Of a stretch of DNA of 64,000 nt, positions 42,591 to 52,156 are shown piece by piece. The DNA is from an uncultured SAR86 cluster bacterium (GTDB lineage: Bacteria; Pseudomonadota; Gammaproteobacteria; Magnimaribacterales; Magnimaribacteraceae), in assembly GCA_902606175.1 (NCBI GenBank), contig CACLEZ010000010.1, positions 1 to 64,000 on the forward strand, in the 5' to 3' direction. Positions within the stretch are counted from its first letter, which is position 1, and each line of letters starts with the position of its first letter. The translations under genes were made by a program, and so were the position numbers. The notes beneath the pieces were generated by a model, which was given only the letters and a program-made list of their open reading frames with translations, ran no database searches and had not been told where the DNA came from.

Positions 42591-43334
42591 GTGAATATTC
42601 TCGAAGTTAGAGATTTAGAAAAGTCTTATACTGACCCCGAGTCTGATCAAAACTTAAAAGCTGTTGACGGTATTTCTATTACACTCGAGGAAGTCCAAAT
42701 TTATGGAATATTGGGACCTAATGGGGCAGGGAAAACTACAACATTAGAAATGATAGAAGGCTTAACTGACATAGACGGAGGTTATGCTGCTGTGAATGGA
42801 ATAAATGTTGCGGATAATCCCTTTGCAGTTAAAGAAATCATAGGAGTACAACTTCAATCAAACGAATATTTCGATTCCTTAAGTCTTAAAGAATTGCTGG
42901 TACTTTTCGGCAAGCTTTACCAAAATAATGTTGATCCCAAACATCTCCTTAACAAAGTGGACCTTTTAGATAAGATAAACTCAAATCCTGAAGAACTATC
43001 GGGTGGTCAGAAACAGAGATTTTCCATTGCATGTGCTTTAGTCAATGAACCAAAAGTTCTTTTTCTCGATGAGCCAACTACTGGCTTAGATCCTCAAGCC
43101 AAACATAATCTCTGGGAGTTAATAAAAGAATTAAATCTTTCAGGAATGACAATTATTCTTACAACTCACAATATGGAAGAGGCAGAAAACCTTTGCCACA
43201 AAGTAGCCATTATGGATAAAGGCAGGATTATAATTGAAGGAAATCCTAAAGATTTAATAGACAAATATGATAAAGAGGATGGGAATCTTGAGAATGTTTT
43301 TTTGTCATTAACTGGCAAAGAGCTTAGAGATTAA
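42591..43334 (+). CDS. ABC exporter ATPase
   Basis: A 247-aa ATPase of the ABC-2 exporter type. Walker A is GPNGAGKTT (42-50), signature LSGGQKQRFSIA, Walker B FLDEPTTGLDPQ. The C-terminal extension is short, as in CcmA-type ATPases. The start codon is GTG at 42591, 3 bases after the Rieske stop. It pairs with the permease gene directly after it. The cargo is unknown. Confidence 0.92.
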   Translation: MNILEVRDLEKSYTDPESDQNLKAVDGISITLEEVQIYGILGPNGAGKTTTLEMIEGLTDIDGGYAAVNGINVADNPFAVKEIIGVQLQSNEYFDSLSLKELLVLFGKLYQNNVDPKHLLNKVDLLDKINSNPEELSGGQKQRFSIACALVNEPKVLFLDEPTTGLDPQAKHNLWELIKELNLSGMTIILTTHNMEEAENLCHKVAIMDKGRIIIEGNPKDLIDKYDKEDGNLENVFLSLTGKELRD

Positions 43335-44423
43335 ATGATTACTTCCTTGCAGTTGCATTTATCCAAGGTTTTTTTAAAGATATTCTTAAGAAATAGACAA
43401 GCTATTTTATTCAGTCTTTTTTTTCCACTCATATTCATCGGAGCCTTTTCTTTTTCAGGAAGTGAACCTCAGCCATTTCTTATCGGAGTAGAAGATAAAT
43501 CCAATTCACCTTTTTCTTATGAATTTATAGAAAACTTAGAACAAGAAGATTTATTTACTTTGATCAGCGGAGATTTTGAAAAACTCAAAATATCTCTGGA
43601 AGAGGGCGATGTAGATGGATTTATTGTGATTCCTAAGAATTTTGAAGAAATCGAAAATTTAGATGCATTGAAATTTTATGTAGATGCTTCACAAGCCAGA
43701 CAAGCAAGCATTATCAAGCAAGCCATAGATAGATCTCTTGTTTCTATAGAAAGGAATATAAGAAATATGTCTCCTTTATTTTCTGTTGAATTGGAAGATG
43801 TGAAATCAAGAAATCAAAGATATATAGATTTCTTACTTCCTGGATTATTAGCTTTTATGATCATGAATTTGAGCATAGCTGGATCAGGATTCAATATTGT
43901 GGAATATAGAAGAAGGGGAATACTTAAACGATTATTTGTAACACCAATCAGGCCTAGAGACTTTATGATTAGTATTGTTTTAGCCAGAATGGCCATCGTT
44001 CTCGTTCAACTTTCGGTTGTTTTATCGATAGCGTTATTTTTATTAGATATAAATATTATTGGTAGTTATATTTCGTTTTATTGCGCTGTGATTCTTGGAA
44101 CTCTTATTTTTCTATGTATTGGCTTTGCACTTGGAAGCCTTGCAAAGACTCAAGAAGGTATCAGGCCCGTCGTAGGTTTAGTTACATTTCCCCAGGTTAT
44201 TCTATCTGGAGTATTTTTCCCTATCAGTTCGATGCCTGAATTAGTTCAACCAATTGTTTACTCTTTACCGTTAAGTTCAGTTGTTTCCTCTTTAAGAGAA
44301 ATTGCTAATGATGGTGCCAGTCTTTTCTCTTTTAGTACCTCAACTATAGGGCTAGTCATCTGGGTAATGATTGCTTTTTTTATTTCAATAAGATTCTTTG
44401 TTTGGAAAGAAGTAGCCAGATAA
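43335..44423 (+). CDS. ABC-2 type exporter permease
   Basis: A 362-aa membrane protein: one N-terminal helix, a large extracytoplasmic loop of about 150 residues, then five helices (FLLPGLLAFMIMNLSIAGSG and following). This is the layout of the ABC-2/DrrB-like or LinK-like permeases. It starts on the base after the ATPase stop and so forms an operon with it. Confidence 0.9.
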   Translation: MITSLQLHLSKVFLKIFLRNRQAILFSLFFPLIFIGAFSFSGSEPQPFLIGVEDKSNSPFSYEFIENLEQEDLFTLISGDFEKLKISLEEGDVDGFIVIPKNFEEIENLDALKFYVDASQARQASIIKQAIDRSLVSIERNIRNMSPLFSVELEDVKSRNQRYIDFLLPGLLAFMIMNLSIAGSGFNIVEYRRRGILKRLFVTPIRPRDFMISIVLARMAIVLVQLSVVLSIALFLLDINIIGSYISFYCAVILGTLIFLCIGFALGSLAKTQEGIRPVVGLVTFPQVILSGVFFPISSMPELVQPIVYSLPLSSVVSSLREIANDGASLFSFSTSTIGLVIWVMIAFFISIRFFVWKEVAR

Positions 44424-44502
44424 TCATTTAATTTTAAAAATATCGTTTTGAAAGAGTTAAAATAGAAATATTCCATAAATCTCATTTAAGAAGGCAAAAA
44501 AA

Positions 44503-44946
44503 TTGTTCCAAAGTGTTAATTACAAGAATCCACGAAAATTATTAAATTCGTGGGAAGCTCAAGCTTTAGCTACTTTGACAGCAAAGAATTTACCTAATTC
44601 CTTCAAGGCAGTCTCAGAGATTATGCATGACGAAACAAAAGATATTGAAGTGCGAACAGCATCAGAAATACTCTTTTGGGGAAGAGTTTGGCGCCAGTCT
44701 AAGACCAAAGAAGAGGTGATAACTTCATGGGAAAGAATCTTAAGATTAATAAAGCACTCTAACTATCAAGGAATAGCAACTTTTGATGAAGGAAAGGCAT
44801 CAATGGAAGGATTTGATGAAAGAGTTGATTTGCCCGTTACAGAAAGGATTCAAGAGCTTACTGAAGAGGGTCTATCACCAGAAGAAATCATTATGCGAGG
44901 TTTTAGTTTTGAAAAGGTAAATGAAGCTTTAAAAAATGGCTCATAG
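44503..44946 (+). CDS. Conserved-looking protein of unknown function
   Basis: I do not recognise this 147-aa protein. It starts at TTG 44503 with an excellent Shine-Dalgarno, AAGAAGG (44488-44494), 8 bases before. It is soluble and helical, with several Trp residues ([27 protein letters not shown]) and a C-terminal [19 protein letters not shown] segment that could be a helix-turn-helix-like tail. The stop overlaps the DUF2256 ORF by 11 bases. Confidence 0.65.
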   Translation: MFQSVNYKNPRKLLNSWEAQALATLTAKNLPNSFKAVSEIMHDETKDIEVRTASEILFWGRVWRQSKTKEEVITSWERILRLIKHSNYQGIATFDEGKASMEGFDERVDLPVTERIQELTEEGLSPEEIIMRGFSFEKVNEALKNGS

Positions 44947-45076
44947 TAAACTAACACTAGAAACAAAAATTTGTGCTAACTGCAAAAGACCTTTTTCATG
45001 GAGAAAAAAATGGGAAAGGAATTGGGAAGATGTAAGGTTTTGTAGTCAGAGATGTAAAAGAGAGGGGAAATGTTGA
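44936..45076 (+). CDS. DUF2256 zinc-ribbon-like mini protein
   Basis: A 46-aa ORF with four cysteines: CANC near residues 13-16 and a distal CSQRC (36-40), with the conserved [21 protein letters not shown] phrase between. This is the DUF2256 family pattern. The role is unknown; relatives are often found near photolyases or other light-related genes. Its start lies inside the upstream gene and its end inside the next (overlap of 7 bases), so translation is likely coupled. It is too short for common gene callers. Confidence 0.85.
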   Translation: MAHSKLTLETKICANCKRPFSWRKKWERNWEDVRFCSQRCKREGKC

Positions 45077-45468
45077 GAGTAGATAAAATTATATTAGCAA
45101 TACTTGCCATTGAGCATTTAGGCTTTGGCATCTATGGCTTTTATTCTCCAGAAGGTATTGCTGAACTAACTGGCTATGCACTAAATAGTGAATTTGCTTA
45201 TTCTGAAATAAGGGCTTACTACACTTTAATTTCAGGATTAGGACTTATGGCCTTTTTGGCAATTTTCATTCATAAGCTCGCAAGGCAAACCTATATCCTT
45301 TTTTCGTTCATGTTTGGTTGTATTTTCCTAGGAAGGCTTGCTAATTATCTTCTCACTGGACAGATGGATAATTCTATTATGATTGCCATGATTGCAGAAG
45401 CCTTAGTGATAGTCTTATCGCTTTGGAGACTTGCTTCTTCTAAAGATAGATCACCTGTAGAAGTTTAA
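45070..45468 (+). CDS. DUF4345-like membrane protein
   Basis: A 132-aa protein with four hydrophobic segments (about 5-25, 48-66, 74-92 and 100-120). The order [14 protein letters not shown] in the second segment and LANYLLTG near the end resembles DUF4345 proteins. Function is unknown. It overlaps DUF2256 by 7 bases and abuts the next gene. Confidence 0.65.
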   Translation: MLRVDKIILAILAIEHLGFGIYGFYSPEGIAELTGYALNSEFAYSEIRAYYTLISGLGLMAFLAIFIHKLARQTYILFSFMFGCIFLGRLANYLLTGQMDNSIMIAMIAEALVIVLSLWRLASSKDRSPVEV

Positions 45469-45690
45469 ATGAGCTCCAATACCATTACACTTATATTTTG
45501 CTTAGGCGGTATAACCTTTCTATTTAATTGGTTGTTCGTACTTCATTGGTATTTCAAAAATAATTCGTTACAAATAACTAACAAAATCCAGCTTACAAGA
45601 ATCTTCTTAGCCTGTTTTTTTATTTCCATTTTTGGAGTTTTAACGACTGGTGTTATATTTGTTTCGGCTTTGATGTTTTCCCACGGTTAA
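45469..45690 (+). CDS. Small two-span membrane protein
   Basis: A 73-aa protein with hydrophobic segments at about 4-25 and 42-70 and a short polar loop between. I recognise no family. Its ATG directly follows the stop of the DUF4345-like gene, and QueH begins 13 bases later, so it belongs to the same transcript. Confidence 0.6.
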   Translation: MSSNTITLIFCLGGITFLFNWLFVLHWYFKNNSLQITNKIQLTRIFLACFFISIFGVLTTGVIFVSALMFSHG

Positions 45691-45703
45691 AGAATTTAAA
45701 AGT

Positions 45704-46372
45704 ATGGACAATAAATATTCACTTGATAATTTTTCGAGACCTAACTTAGAGCTACCAAAACAAAATTCTAAGCTGCTTCTTCATAGTTGTTGCGCACCTT
45801 GCGCAGGAGAAATAATGGAAGCCGTTGCAGCATCGGATATTGAAACTACTGTTTATTTTTACAATCCTAATATTCATCCCGTTGAGGAATATGAAATAAG
45901 AAAAGATGAGAATAAAAGATTCTGTGATGCCTTAGGATTTAAATTTATCGACGCTGATTATGATAAAGAAAATTGGTTCGAGCGAATAAAAGGTCTTGAG
46001 AATGAACCAGAAAGAGGGGAAAGATGCACAAAATGCTTTGATATGAGGTTCGAAAGGTCAGCGCTATATGCCAGTGAAAATGATTATGCTGTTTATGCCA
46101 CAACACTAGGTATCTCAAGGTGGAAAGATATGAAACAAATAAATGATTCCGGTCATAGAGCAGCAGAAAGGTATGACCAAGTCAGTTATTGGGATTTTAA
46201 TTGGAGAAAGCAAGGAGGATCCTCAAGAATGATTGAAATATCTAAAAGAGAAGAGTTTTATCAGCAGGAATATTGCGGTTGCGTTTATAGCTTAAGAGAT
46301 ACCAATAAATGGCGTAAAGAGAACAACAGGCCGAGGATAAAACGCGGTATAAAATATTATAATATTTCATGA
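45704..46372 (+). CDS. queH: Epoxyqueuosine reductase QueH
   Basis: QueH reduces epoxyqueuosine to queuosine in tRNA, the last step of queuosine synthesis, in place of the cobalamin enzyme QueG. The family pattern [16 protein letters not shown] gives Cys29, Cys30 and Cys33; [12 protein letters not shown] and [10 protein letters not shown] supply the further conserved cysteines. The 222-aa length fits. It overlaps the peptidase E gene by 4 bases. Confidence 0.93.
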   Translation: MDNKYSLDNFSRPNLELPKQNSKLLLHSCCAPCAGEIMEAVAASDIETTVYFYNPNIHPVEEYEIRKDENKRFCDALGFKFIDADYDKENWFERIKGLENEPERGERCTKCFDMRFERSALYASENDYAVYATTLGISRWKDMKQINDSGHRAAERYDQVSYWDFNWRKQGGSSRMIEISKREEFYQQEYCGCVYSLRDTNKWRKENNRPRIKRGIKYYNIS

Positions 46373-47064
46373 AACACATTATCGCGATTGGTGGCGGGGG
46401 TTTTGGAAGAAATCCAGGTGAAGGTTTAATAGAACAATATATTTTGGATCAGACTGGTAAGGATCAGCCAAATATATGCTTTATACCAACTGCAACAGGA
46501 GACAATGAAGCTTACAAGGTTAATTATTACAGTACTTTTTCAAAGTTACACTGTAATCCAGTTCATTTAGATTTTTTTAAAAGAACTCCAGATCTTGAAA
46601 AGTTAATTGGTGAGCAAGATGCTATCTTTGTTGGGGGTGGTAATACTAAGAGTATGTTGGCCGTCTGGAAAGATTGGGGATTGGATAACTTGCTTCAAAA
46701 AGCTTACGAAGCTGGAGTTGTTATGAGTGGAGTTAGTGCTGGTGCTAACTGTTGGTTTGAAAGAGCCGTGGTTGACTCTTGGGAAGATGAGCTAAAGATT
46801 ATTGATTGTATGGGATTTGTGAAAGGAAATTTTTGTCCACATTATGATGAAGAACCTCAGAGAAGACCTTCAGTTAAATCTTTTCTTGAAGAAGGAATTA
46901 TAAATGCGTGTTATGCCTCCGAAGGTAATGCAGCCCTTCATATTAAAGACGATGATGATTATTTGTCCGTTGATTTCGGCAAACAAAAACAGTCTTATCT
47001 AGTTTCACTCTCCCAAGGGAAAGTATCAGAAGTTGCTTTTGAATCTCTTTCTTTGAAGGCCTAA
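46369..47064 (+). CDS. Peptidase E (S51) family protein
   Basis: A 231-aa protein of the class-I glutamine amidotransferase-like fold. The nucleophile Ser lies in the elbow VSAGANCWF, preceded by [14 protein letters not shown]; the CPHYDEE block supplies the catalytic His. The family cleaves Asp-Xaa dipeptides or cyanophycin fragments. It is coupled to QueH by an ATGA overlap; the two reactions have no obvious link. Confidence 0.85.
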   Translation: MKHIIAIGGGGFGRNPGEGLIEQYILDQTGKDQPNICFIPTATGDNEAYKVNYYSTFSKLHCNPVHLDFFKRTPDLEKLIGEQDAIFVGGGNTKSMLAVWKDWGLDNLLQKAYEAGVVMSGVSAGANCWFERAVVDSWEDELKIIDCMGFVKGNFCPHYDEEPQRRPSVKSFLEEGIINACYASEGNAALHIKDDDDYLSVDFGKQKQSYLVSLSQGKVSEVAFESLSLKA

Positions 47065-47101
47065 AAAACTAAAAAGTAATCTCTCAAAAGTATATAACTC
47101 C

Positions 47102-47110
47102 TGTTAGAAT
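47102..47110 (+). promoter_or_regulatory. Extended -10 promoter of tRNA-Asp
   Basis: TG (47102-47103), one base and TAGAAT (47105-47110) form an extended -10 motif; the tRNA starts 14 bases past it. The -35 region is weak. Confidence 0.45.
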
Positions 47111-47123
47111 GCTTGAGTTCTAT

Positions 47124-47201
47124 GGACCGGTAGTTCAGTTTGGTTAGAACGCCGCCCTGTCACGGCGGAGGTCGCGAGTTCGAGTCTCGTCCGGTCCGCC
47201 A
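47124..47201 (+). tRNA. tRNA-Asp (anticodon GUC)
   Basis: A complete cloverleaf: acceptor arms GGACCGG and CCGGTCC, anticodon stem CCGCC/GGCGG around loop CTGTCAC (anticodon GTC), and a T arm with GAGTTCGAGTCTC. The 3' CCA is encoded (47199-47201). It stands alone, 59 bases after the peptidase gene. Confidence 0.97.
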
Positions 47202-47252
47202 TTCTTTTCATTCAGGGTTAACACGCAAATAAATTATCAATAGAATGAAGAT

Positions 47253-47717
47253 ATGAAAACCTTAATTTTTATTGGTGCGCTATTAATTTCTCAAGTTTCC
47301 AATGCTGAATACTTAAAGGGTCTGAAAATAAAAAAAGTAGTCGACGGAGATACTGTGCATGTCTTTTATCAAGATGAGCTTTATAAAATCCGACTCACAG
47401 AGATCGATGCCCCTGAAAGAGATCAACCTTATGGGAACAATTCAACCGAATATTTAAAAAGTCTTTTGAAAGAGGGAATGGTTGATGTTGATATCTCTGG
47501 TACAGATAGATACGGAAGAAAACTAGGAAGATTGTATTGGCGAGGGATGGATATTAATCGTGAGCTTGTATCAGCTGGTTATGCTTGGGTATACGATCAA
47601 TATGTAACTGATAATTCATTTTATGAAAACCAATCAAAAGCAAAGAATACAAAAAAAGGCTTATGGGAAGATCAAAACCCACTAGAACCATGGAATTGGA
47701 GAAAGTTAAAAAACTAA
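47253..47717 (+). CDS. Thermonuclease-family (SNase) secreted nuclease
   Basis: A 154-aa protein with a signal peptide (MKTLIFIGALLISQVSNA) and the staphylococcal nuclease fold. VVDGDTVHVF, RLTEIDAPE, DRYGRKLGRLYW and the C-terminal KGLWEDQNPLEPW are the calcium and phosphate binding signatures. It would degrade DNA or RNA outside the cytoplasm, perhaps to scavenge phosphate. Confidence 0.9.
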   Translation: MKTLIFIGALLISQVSNAEYLKGLKIKKVVDGDTVHVFYQDELYKIRLTEIDAPERDQPYGNNSTEYLKSLLKEGMVDVDISGTDRYGRKLGRLYWRGMDINRELVSAGYAWVYDQYVTDNSFYENQSKAKNTKKGLWEDQNPLEPWNWRKLKN

Positions 47718-47747
47718 TTTTTGGAAGGAAGCTTATTTATCTAAAAA

Positions 47748-47776
47748 TTGTTAAGGCAATCTAACCCATTTATAAT
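47748..47776 (+). promoter_or_regulatory. Promoter of the 47795 membrane-protein gene
   Basis: TTGTTA (47748-47753), a 17-base spacer and a perfect TATAAT (47771-47776) fit a sigma70-type promoter. A Shine-Dalgarno AAGGGAGA follows, then ATG at 47795. Confidence 0.6.
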
Positions 47777-47794
47777 GGTTTAAGGGAGAATCAT

Positions 47795-48121
47795 ATGAAA
47801 TGGTCCTATACAAATGGAAAGCTCAATGTCAGTTCTGAAGAGATCGATCAACAATTCCTGCTAAAAGAACTCATTGAAGAAGCTTCTAGACACCAGGCTT
47901 ACAAGAAAAAAATATTCTCTTTATTTCTGGTAATTTCATTATTATTGTTTTTTATGCAGAGCTATGGAGGCGATATCCCTTCTAATGCATCTACGTATTT
48001 TTATATAGGATATCTAGCAACTCCACTGATCATTTCAGGCTTTATCTCTTCTATCTGCTATGTGCTAATGAGAAAGCCTCCCAAGCAAGTCAGACGACTC
48101 AATAAATATTTTAAGGACTAG
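47795..48121 (+). CDS. Two-span membrane protein, unknown
   Basis: A 108-aa protein with a soluble N-terminus (about 40 aa), a helix (KKIFSLFLVISLLLFFMQ), a short loop and a second helix (YFYIGYLATPLIISGFISS), ending in a basic tail. I recognise no family. It has its own promoter and ribosome site. Its 3' end overlaps the convergent SDR gene by 4 bases. Confidence 0.65.
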   Translation: MKWSYTNGKLNVSSEEIDQQFLLKELIEEASRHQAYKKKIFSLFLVISLLLFFMQSYGGDIPSNASTYFYIGYLATPLIISGFISSICYVLMRKPPKQVRRLNKYFKD

Positions 48122-48921
48122 TAAAAAGTCCTTGCAGAACCTCCGTCTACTTGAACTGCTAGACCGGTCATATAATCTGCTTTCTCAGAAGCCAAGAAAG
48201 TTATCAATCCAGCTAAATCTTCCGCTTCCCCAACTCTCTTCATTGGAATATTATCGGCAATGGTTTTTTCTATTTCTTCTTTACTTAAACCAGAAGATGA
48301 AGATTGAGATTCTAAAATCGCTTCCACCCTTTCTGTTTTCGTATAACCAGGACAAACTGTATTAACCGTTATACCATGAGCCGCTAATTCATCTGCCAGT
48401 GCTTTTGCCCATCCAAGAACACCCATTCTAAGGCTGTTAGATAGGAATAATCCGTTTACAGGAGTTTTTACAGATACCGAGGAAATATTAATTATACGCC
48501 CCCAGCCATTCTCTTTCATGTTTGGTATTACAGCTCTTGAAAGACGAACTGCAGACATCATTGTTGAATTGAATGCATTTTGCCAATCTTCATCAGAAAT
48601 TTGCTCAAATGAACTTGGTGGTGGGCCCCCAGTATTATTTACTAGTATATCGACTGACCCAAGTCTACTCTCGACTTCTTGAAAGAACCCATTAATCTCC
48701 TCTGCCGAATCAAGATTAACCTGTAAAGATACTACTTTGATATTTTGTTCAGTCCTTTCAAGTATTTCTTCCTTAACTTTATTAATTTTATTTAAATCCC
48801 TTGAACAAATTGCTAGGTTTACTCCCTCCACTGCTAGGTCCATGGCAGCAGCCTTACCCAATCCTTGGCTAGAGGCACAAACAATTGCATTCTTACCTTT
48901 AAGATTTAAATTCATATTCAA
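48118..48921 (-). CDS. Short-chain dehydrogenase with altered YxxxK
   Basis: A 267-aa SDR-fold protein. The cofactor motif GKNAIVCASSQGLGKAAA and VNNTGGPPP are present, and the catalytic Ser lies in NISSVSV. The catalytic Tyr-x-x-x-Lys positions, aligned by the following KALADELA helix, read SNSLR: Ser for Tyr and Arg for Lys. This form is known in a subgroup of SDR proteins, which may be altered enzymes or have another role. C-terminal VDGGSARTFY closes the protein. Confidence 0.85.
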   Translation of the reverse strand: MNMNLNLKGKNAIVCASSQGLGKAAAMDLAVEGVNLAICSRDLNKINKVKEEILERTEQNIKVVSLQVNLDSAEEINGFFQEVESRLGSVDILVNNTGGPPPSSFEQISDEDWQNAFNSTMMSAVRLSRAVIPNMKENGWGRIINISSVSVKTPVNGLFLSNSLRMGVLGWAKALADELAAHGITVNTVCPGYTKTERVEAILESQSSSSGLSKEEIEKTIADNIPMKRVGEAEDLAGLITFLASEKADYMTGLAVQVDGGSARTFY

Positions 48922-48993
48922 AATTTACAGTTAACCCTTATATTAATCAAATTATTCAGTATCATTGATAACAGTAAATTTACAGGGAAAAAT

Positions 48994-50373
48994 ATGCTCA
49001 AATCTAAATCTATTTTCTTTTTTATATTATCTTTATTTAGTCTGTCTATCGTTACTAGTTCGTATGAAGCTGATCAGGCCAATATGTCATATGAAAGGCT
49101 ACAGAAAATTGCACCTACTTTGAGTGAATTGTATTTAGAGAAAGGAAAGTTTCCTGGATTTGTCTCTGCTGTAGCTAGAAAGGGTAAAGTTGTTCATTAC
49201 GAGACAATTGGCTTTGCTGATGTAGAAACCGGTGAAAGTCTAAAAAAAGATTCTCTTTTTAGAATCTACTCAATGAGCAAACCAATTACTGGAGTAGCTC
49301 TCATGATTCTTTTAGAGGAAGGGAAAGTTAGGCTAAATGATCCAGTTTCACTTTACATACCAGAATTTGCTGAAACAAAAGTTCTTGTTGTAGAAGAAGA
49401 TGGTTCCACAAATCTTGTTGAACAAGCTAAAAAAATAACCTTAAGGGATCTCGCAACCCATACATCAGGTTTAGCTTATGACTTTACTGCCAATGAGCAG
49501 CTCGCAAAAATATATAGGGAAAAGAATTTAAGTCCTTACTTTTCCATAAATAATGTAACTGAAGAAAGTTTCAAAAACGGAATAATTGCAGCAAATAAAC
49601 CCTTTGTGGACATATGTAGTTTTGCTGAAGCATTAGCAACTGAAGCTCCGCTAATGCATCAACCTTCAGCTAACTATACATACTCAGTTGGAATGGATGT
49701 TTTAGGTTGTGTAGTTGAAAGAGCTTCAGGAATAAGATTTGATAAATTTCTTGAAGAAAAGATTTTTAATCCTTTAAACATGAAGGATACTTTTTTTTCA
49801 GTGCCTGAATCAAAAAGAGACAGATTCACAACTTTATATGCCGAGGTAAAAGATCTTAGAAGATACTTCCCTGAACTTGATGAAAGATTACCTAAAGATT
49901 TAACAATGTTGAGAGTAGATGGAATGCAAAATAGTGCGTACTTTCAGGAGGCTACCGTTTTTGATGGAGGTTCAGGTTTAGTTTCTTCTGCAGAAGATTA
50001 TCTAAAATTTGCACAAATGCTTCTAAATGGAGGCAAGCTTGGTGATGTAAGAATTATTAGCCGTAAATCAGTTGAACTTATGTCTGGCAATCATTTACCA
50101 GATACCTTTTCTTCAGACGCATATTTAGAAACTGCAGGAGGATACAGAAGAGGAGCTGGAATCGGCTTAACCGTAGGAGTTTTAACTGATCCGGCTAAAG
50201 CCGGACAGTATGGTTCAAAAGGAATGTTTTTTTGGGGTGGAGCTGCGTCGACCATTTTCTGGATAGATCCGGAAGAAGAGCTTGTGGCTGTTCTTATGAC
50301 CCAAGTCTTAGGAAGTTCGGAATTATTGAGAGAGACATATTCGGCATTAGTCTATCAAGCCATAGATGATTAA
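48994..50373 (+). CDS. Beta-lactamase-fold serine hydrolase
   Basis: A 459-aa exported hydrolase with a signal peptide (first 23 residues). The SxxK motif is Ser93-Met-Ser-Lys96 in RIYSMSKPITG, the Tyr motif lies in YTYSVGMDVLG, and AGIGLTVGVLTDP is near the third active site region. The fold is class C beta-lactamase / EstB esterase / D-aminopeptidase type. A ribosome site (CAGGGAA) precedes the ATG. The substrate is unknown. It is next to the gamma-glutamyltransferase pair. Confidence 0.88.
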   Translation: MLKSKSIFFFILSLFSLSIVTSSYEADQANMSYERLQKIAPTLSELYLEKGKFPGFVSAVARKGKVVHYETIGFADVETGESLKKDSLFRIYSMSKPITGVALMILLEEGKVRLNDPVSLYIPEFAETKVLVVEEDGSTNLVEQAKKITLRDLATHTSGLAYDFTANEQLAKIYREKNLSPYFSINNVTEESFKNGIIAANKPFVDICSFAEALATEAPLMHQPSANYTYSVGMDVLGCVVERASGIRFDKFLEEKIFNPLNMKDTFFSVPESKRDRFTTLYAEVKDLRRYFPELDERLPKDLTMLRVDGMQNSAYFQEATVFDGGSGLVSSAEDYLKFAQMLLNGGKLGDVRIISRKSVELMSGNHLPDTFSSDAYLETAGGYRRGAGIGLTVGVLTDPAKAGQYGSKGMFFWGGAASTIFWIDPEEELVAVLMTQVLGSSELLRETYSALVYQAIDD

Positions 50374-50431
50374 TTAATCGTTCTTTATAATGACAATACG
50401 CAGATCTATATACGCAAAATAGCTTTTGATT

Positions 50432-52147
50432 ATGAAAAACTTCTTTATCTACTTTTTGAGCATTACCTTTATAGGGCAAATCCAGTCCATAGATCTTCCT
50501 ATTATCGAATATCAATCTATCAATCATCCGATTATAGGCGATGAGGGGATGGTTGTTTCTCAAAGAATGATCGCTAGTCAAGTCGGAGCTTCTATTCTTA
50601 GACGAGGTGGAAATGCAGTAGATGCAGCAGTAGCTACAGGACTAGCCTTAGCGGTTGTATTACCTAGAGCAGGAAATATTGGAGGTGGTGGCTTTATGGT
50701 TATACATCTCAAAGATCAAGATAAGAGTTTGACCATAGATTACAGAGAAAAAGCACCAGCTGCTGCTTCTAGAGATTTATTTCTAGATGAAAATGGAGAT
50801 TACGATAGAAACAAAGCTCAGTTTTCTCTTTTATCAGCAGGTGTTCCAGGTTCTGTAGCTGGTTTCTATCATGCTTTAACTAAATACGGCACGCTTACTT
50901 GGCAAGAAGTGATGCAACCATCTATTAAATTGGCAGAAGAAGGTTTTGAAATCCCTCATGATTTAGCAAATACACTAGCTTCAAAACGTTACAGAGAAAG
51001 ATTATCTTCTGATCCTGCTGCCTCTAAAGTCTTTTTTAAATCAGATGGCAGTCTTTATGAGGCTGGAGAAATTCTTATACAAACAGACCTTGCATCTACC
51101 CTCAAACAAATAAGCAAATACGGTCCTGATGCTTTTTATCGTGGAGATATAGCCAAGCTTATTGTTAAAGAAATGGAAACAAATGGAGGCTTAATCACTC
51201 TTGAAGATTTGGATAATTACAACATAGTTGAAAGGCAACCACTCACTGGAAATTATAGAGATTTTAAAATTGTATCTATGCCGCCTAGCAGCTCAGGTGG
51301 AACTCACTTAGTACAAATGCTAAATATGCTCGAAGAGTTTCCCATCAAAGAAATGGGCTTTGGAAGTTCAGAAGGTATTCACATTCTCGCTGAGATTATG
51401 AAAAGAGCATATGCGGATAGAAGTAAGTATTTAGGCGATAGCGATTTTTATGAAGTACCTTCAAGCCTTACAAGTAAAGAATATGCAAAATCTTTGAATT
51501 TAGACATTTCCAAAGACAAAATAACTCCTTCAAGTGAAGTTTCTCCAGGCGATCCTTATCCGTATGAAAGTCCTGATACAACTCATTTTTCTGTTATGGA
51601 TGCTTACGGAAATGCTGTTTCTAATACATACACCATTAATTTTTCTTATGGCTCGGGAAAGATGATTCCAGGAACGGGCATGTTAATAAATAATGAAATG
51701 GATGATTTCTCATCCAAGCCTGGAACACCTAATGGATATGGTTTACTTGGATCTGAAGCTAATGCAATAGAAGGGAATAAAAGACCTCTTTCGTCGATGA
51801 CTCCAACAATTATTTTTAAAAATGATGAACCTTTTGTGATTTTAGGAAGCCCGGGAGGGAGTAGGATTATTACTACAGTGCTGCAAGTTGCTATTAATGT
51901 AATGGATCATGAAATGAATATAGCTCAAGCAGTTCATAGCCCACGCATTCATCATCAATGGTTACCCGAAGTATTGATGATAGAAAAAGGATTTGGTACT
52001 GACACTGAAACACTTTTAAAGCAAAAAGGTTATAGATTATATCCCTCATCAACAATGGGCAGCGTTCAGGCGATCATGAAAGAGGGGAATTATTTCTATG
52101 GTGTGGCTGATCCAAGACGACCTAGTTCTGGAGTTGCAACTCCTTAA
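50432..52147 (+). CDS. Gamma-glutamyltransferase, first copy
   Basis: A 571-aa secreted Ntn-hydrolase that transfers or hydrolyses the gamma-glutamyl group of glutathione and peptides. I start at ATG 50432; an upstream in-frame TTG at 50426 adds two residues. A hydrophobic N-terminus (KNFFIYFLSITFIG) is a signal peptide. The autocleavage site is the first Thr of PDTTHFSV (Thr383). NIGGGGFM and the C-terminal GSPGGSRIITTVLQ are typical. The second copy follows after 9 bases. Confidence 0.93.
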   Translation: MKNFFIYFLSITFIGQIQSIDLPIIEYQSINHPIIGDEGMVVSQRMIASQVGASILRRGGNAVDAAVATGLALAVVLPRAGNIGGGGFMVIHLKDQDKSLTIDYREKAPAAASRDLFLDENGDYDRNKAQFSLLSAGVPGSVAGFYHALTKYGTLTWQEVMQPSIKLAEEGFEIPHDLANTLASKRYRERLSSDPAASKVFFKSDGSLYEAGEILIQTDLASTLKQISKYGPDAFYRGDIAKLIVKEMETNGGLITLEDLDNYNIVERQPLTGNYRDFKIVSMPPSSSGGTHLVQMLNMLEEFPIKEMGFGSSEGIHILAEIMKRAYADRSKYLGDSDFYEVPSSLTSKEYAKSLNLDISKDKITPSSEVSPGDPYPYESPDTTHFSVMDAYGNAVSNTYTINFSYGSGKMIPGTGMLINNEMDDFSSKPGTPNGYGLLGSEANAIEGNKRPLSSMTPTIIFKNDEPFVILGSPGGSRIITTVLQVAINVMDHEMNIAQAVHSPRIHHQWLPEVLMIEKGFGTDTETLLKQKGYRLYPSSTMGSVQAIMKEGNYFYGVADPRRPSSGVATP

Positions 52148-52156
52148 AATAACTTC

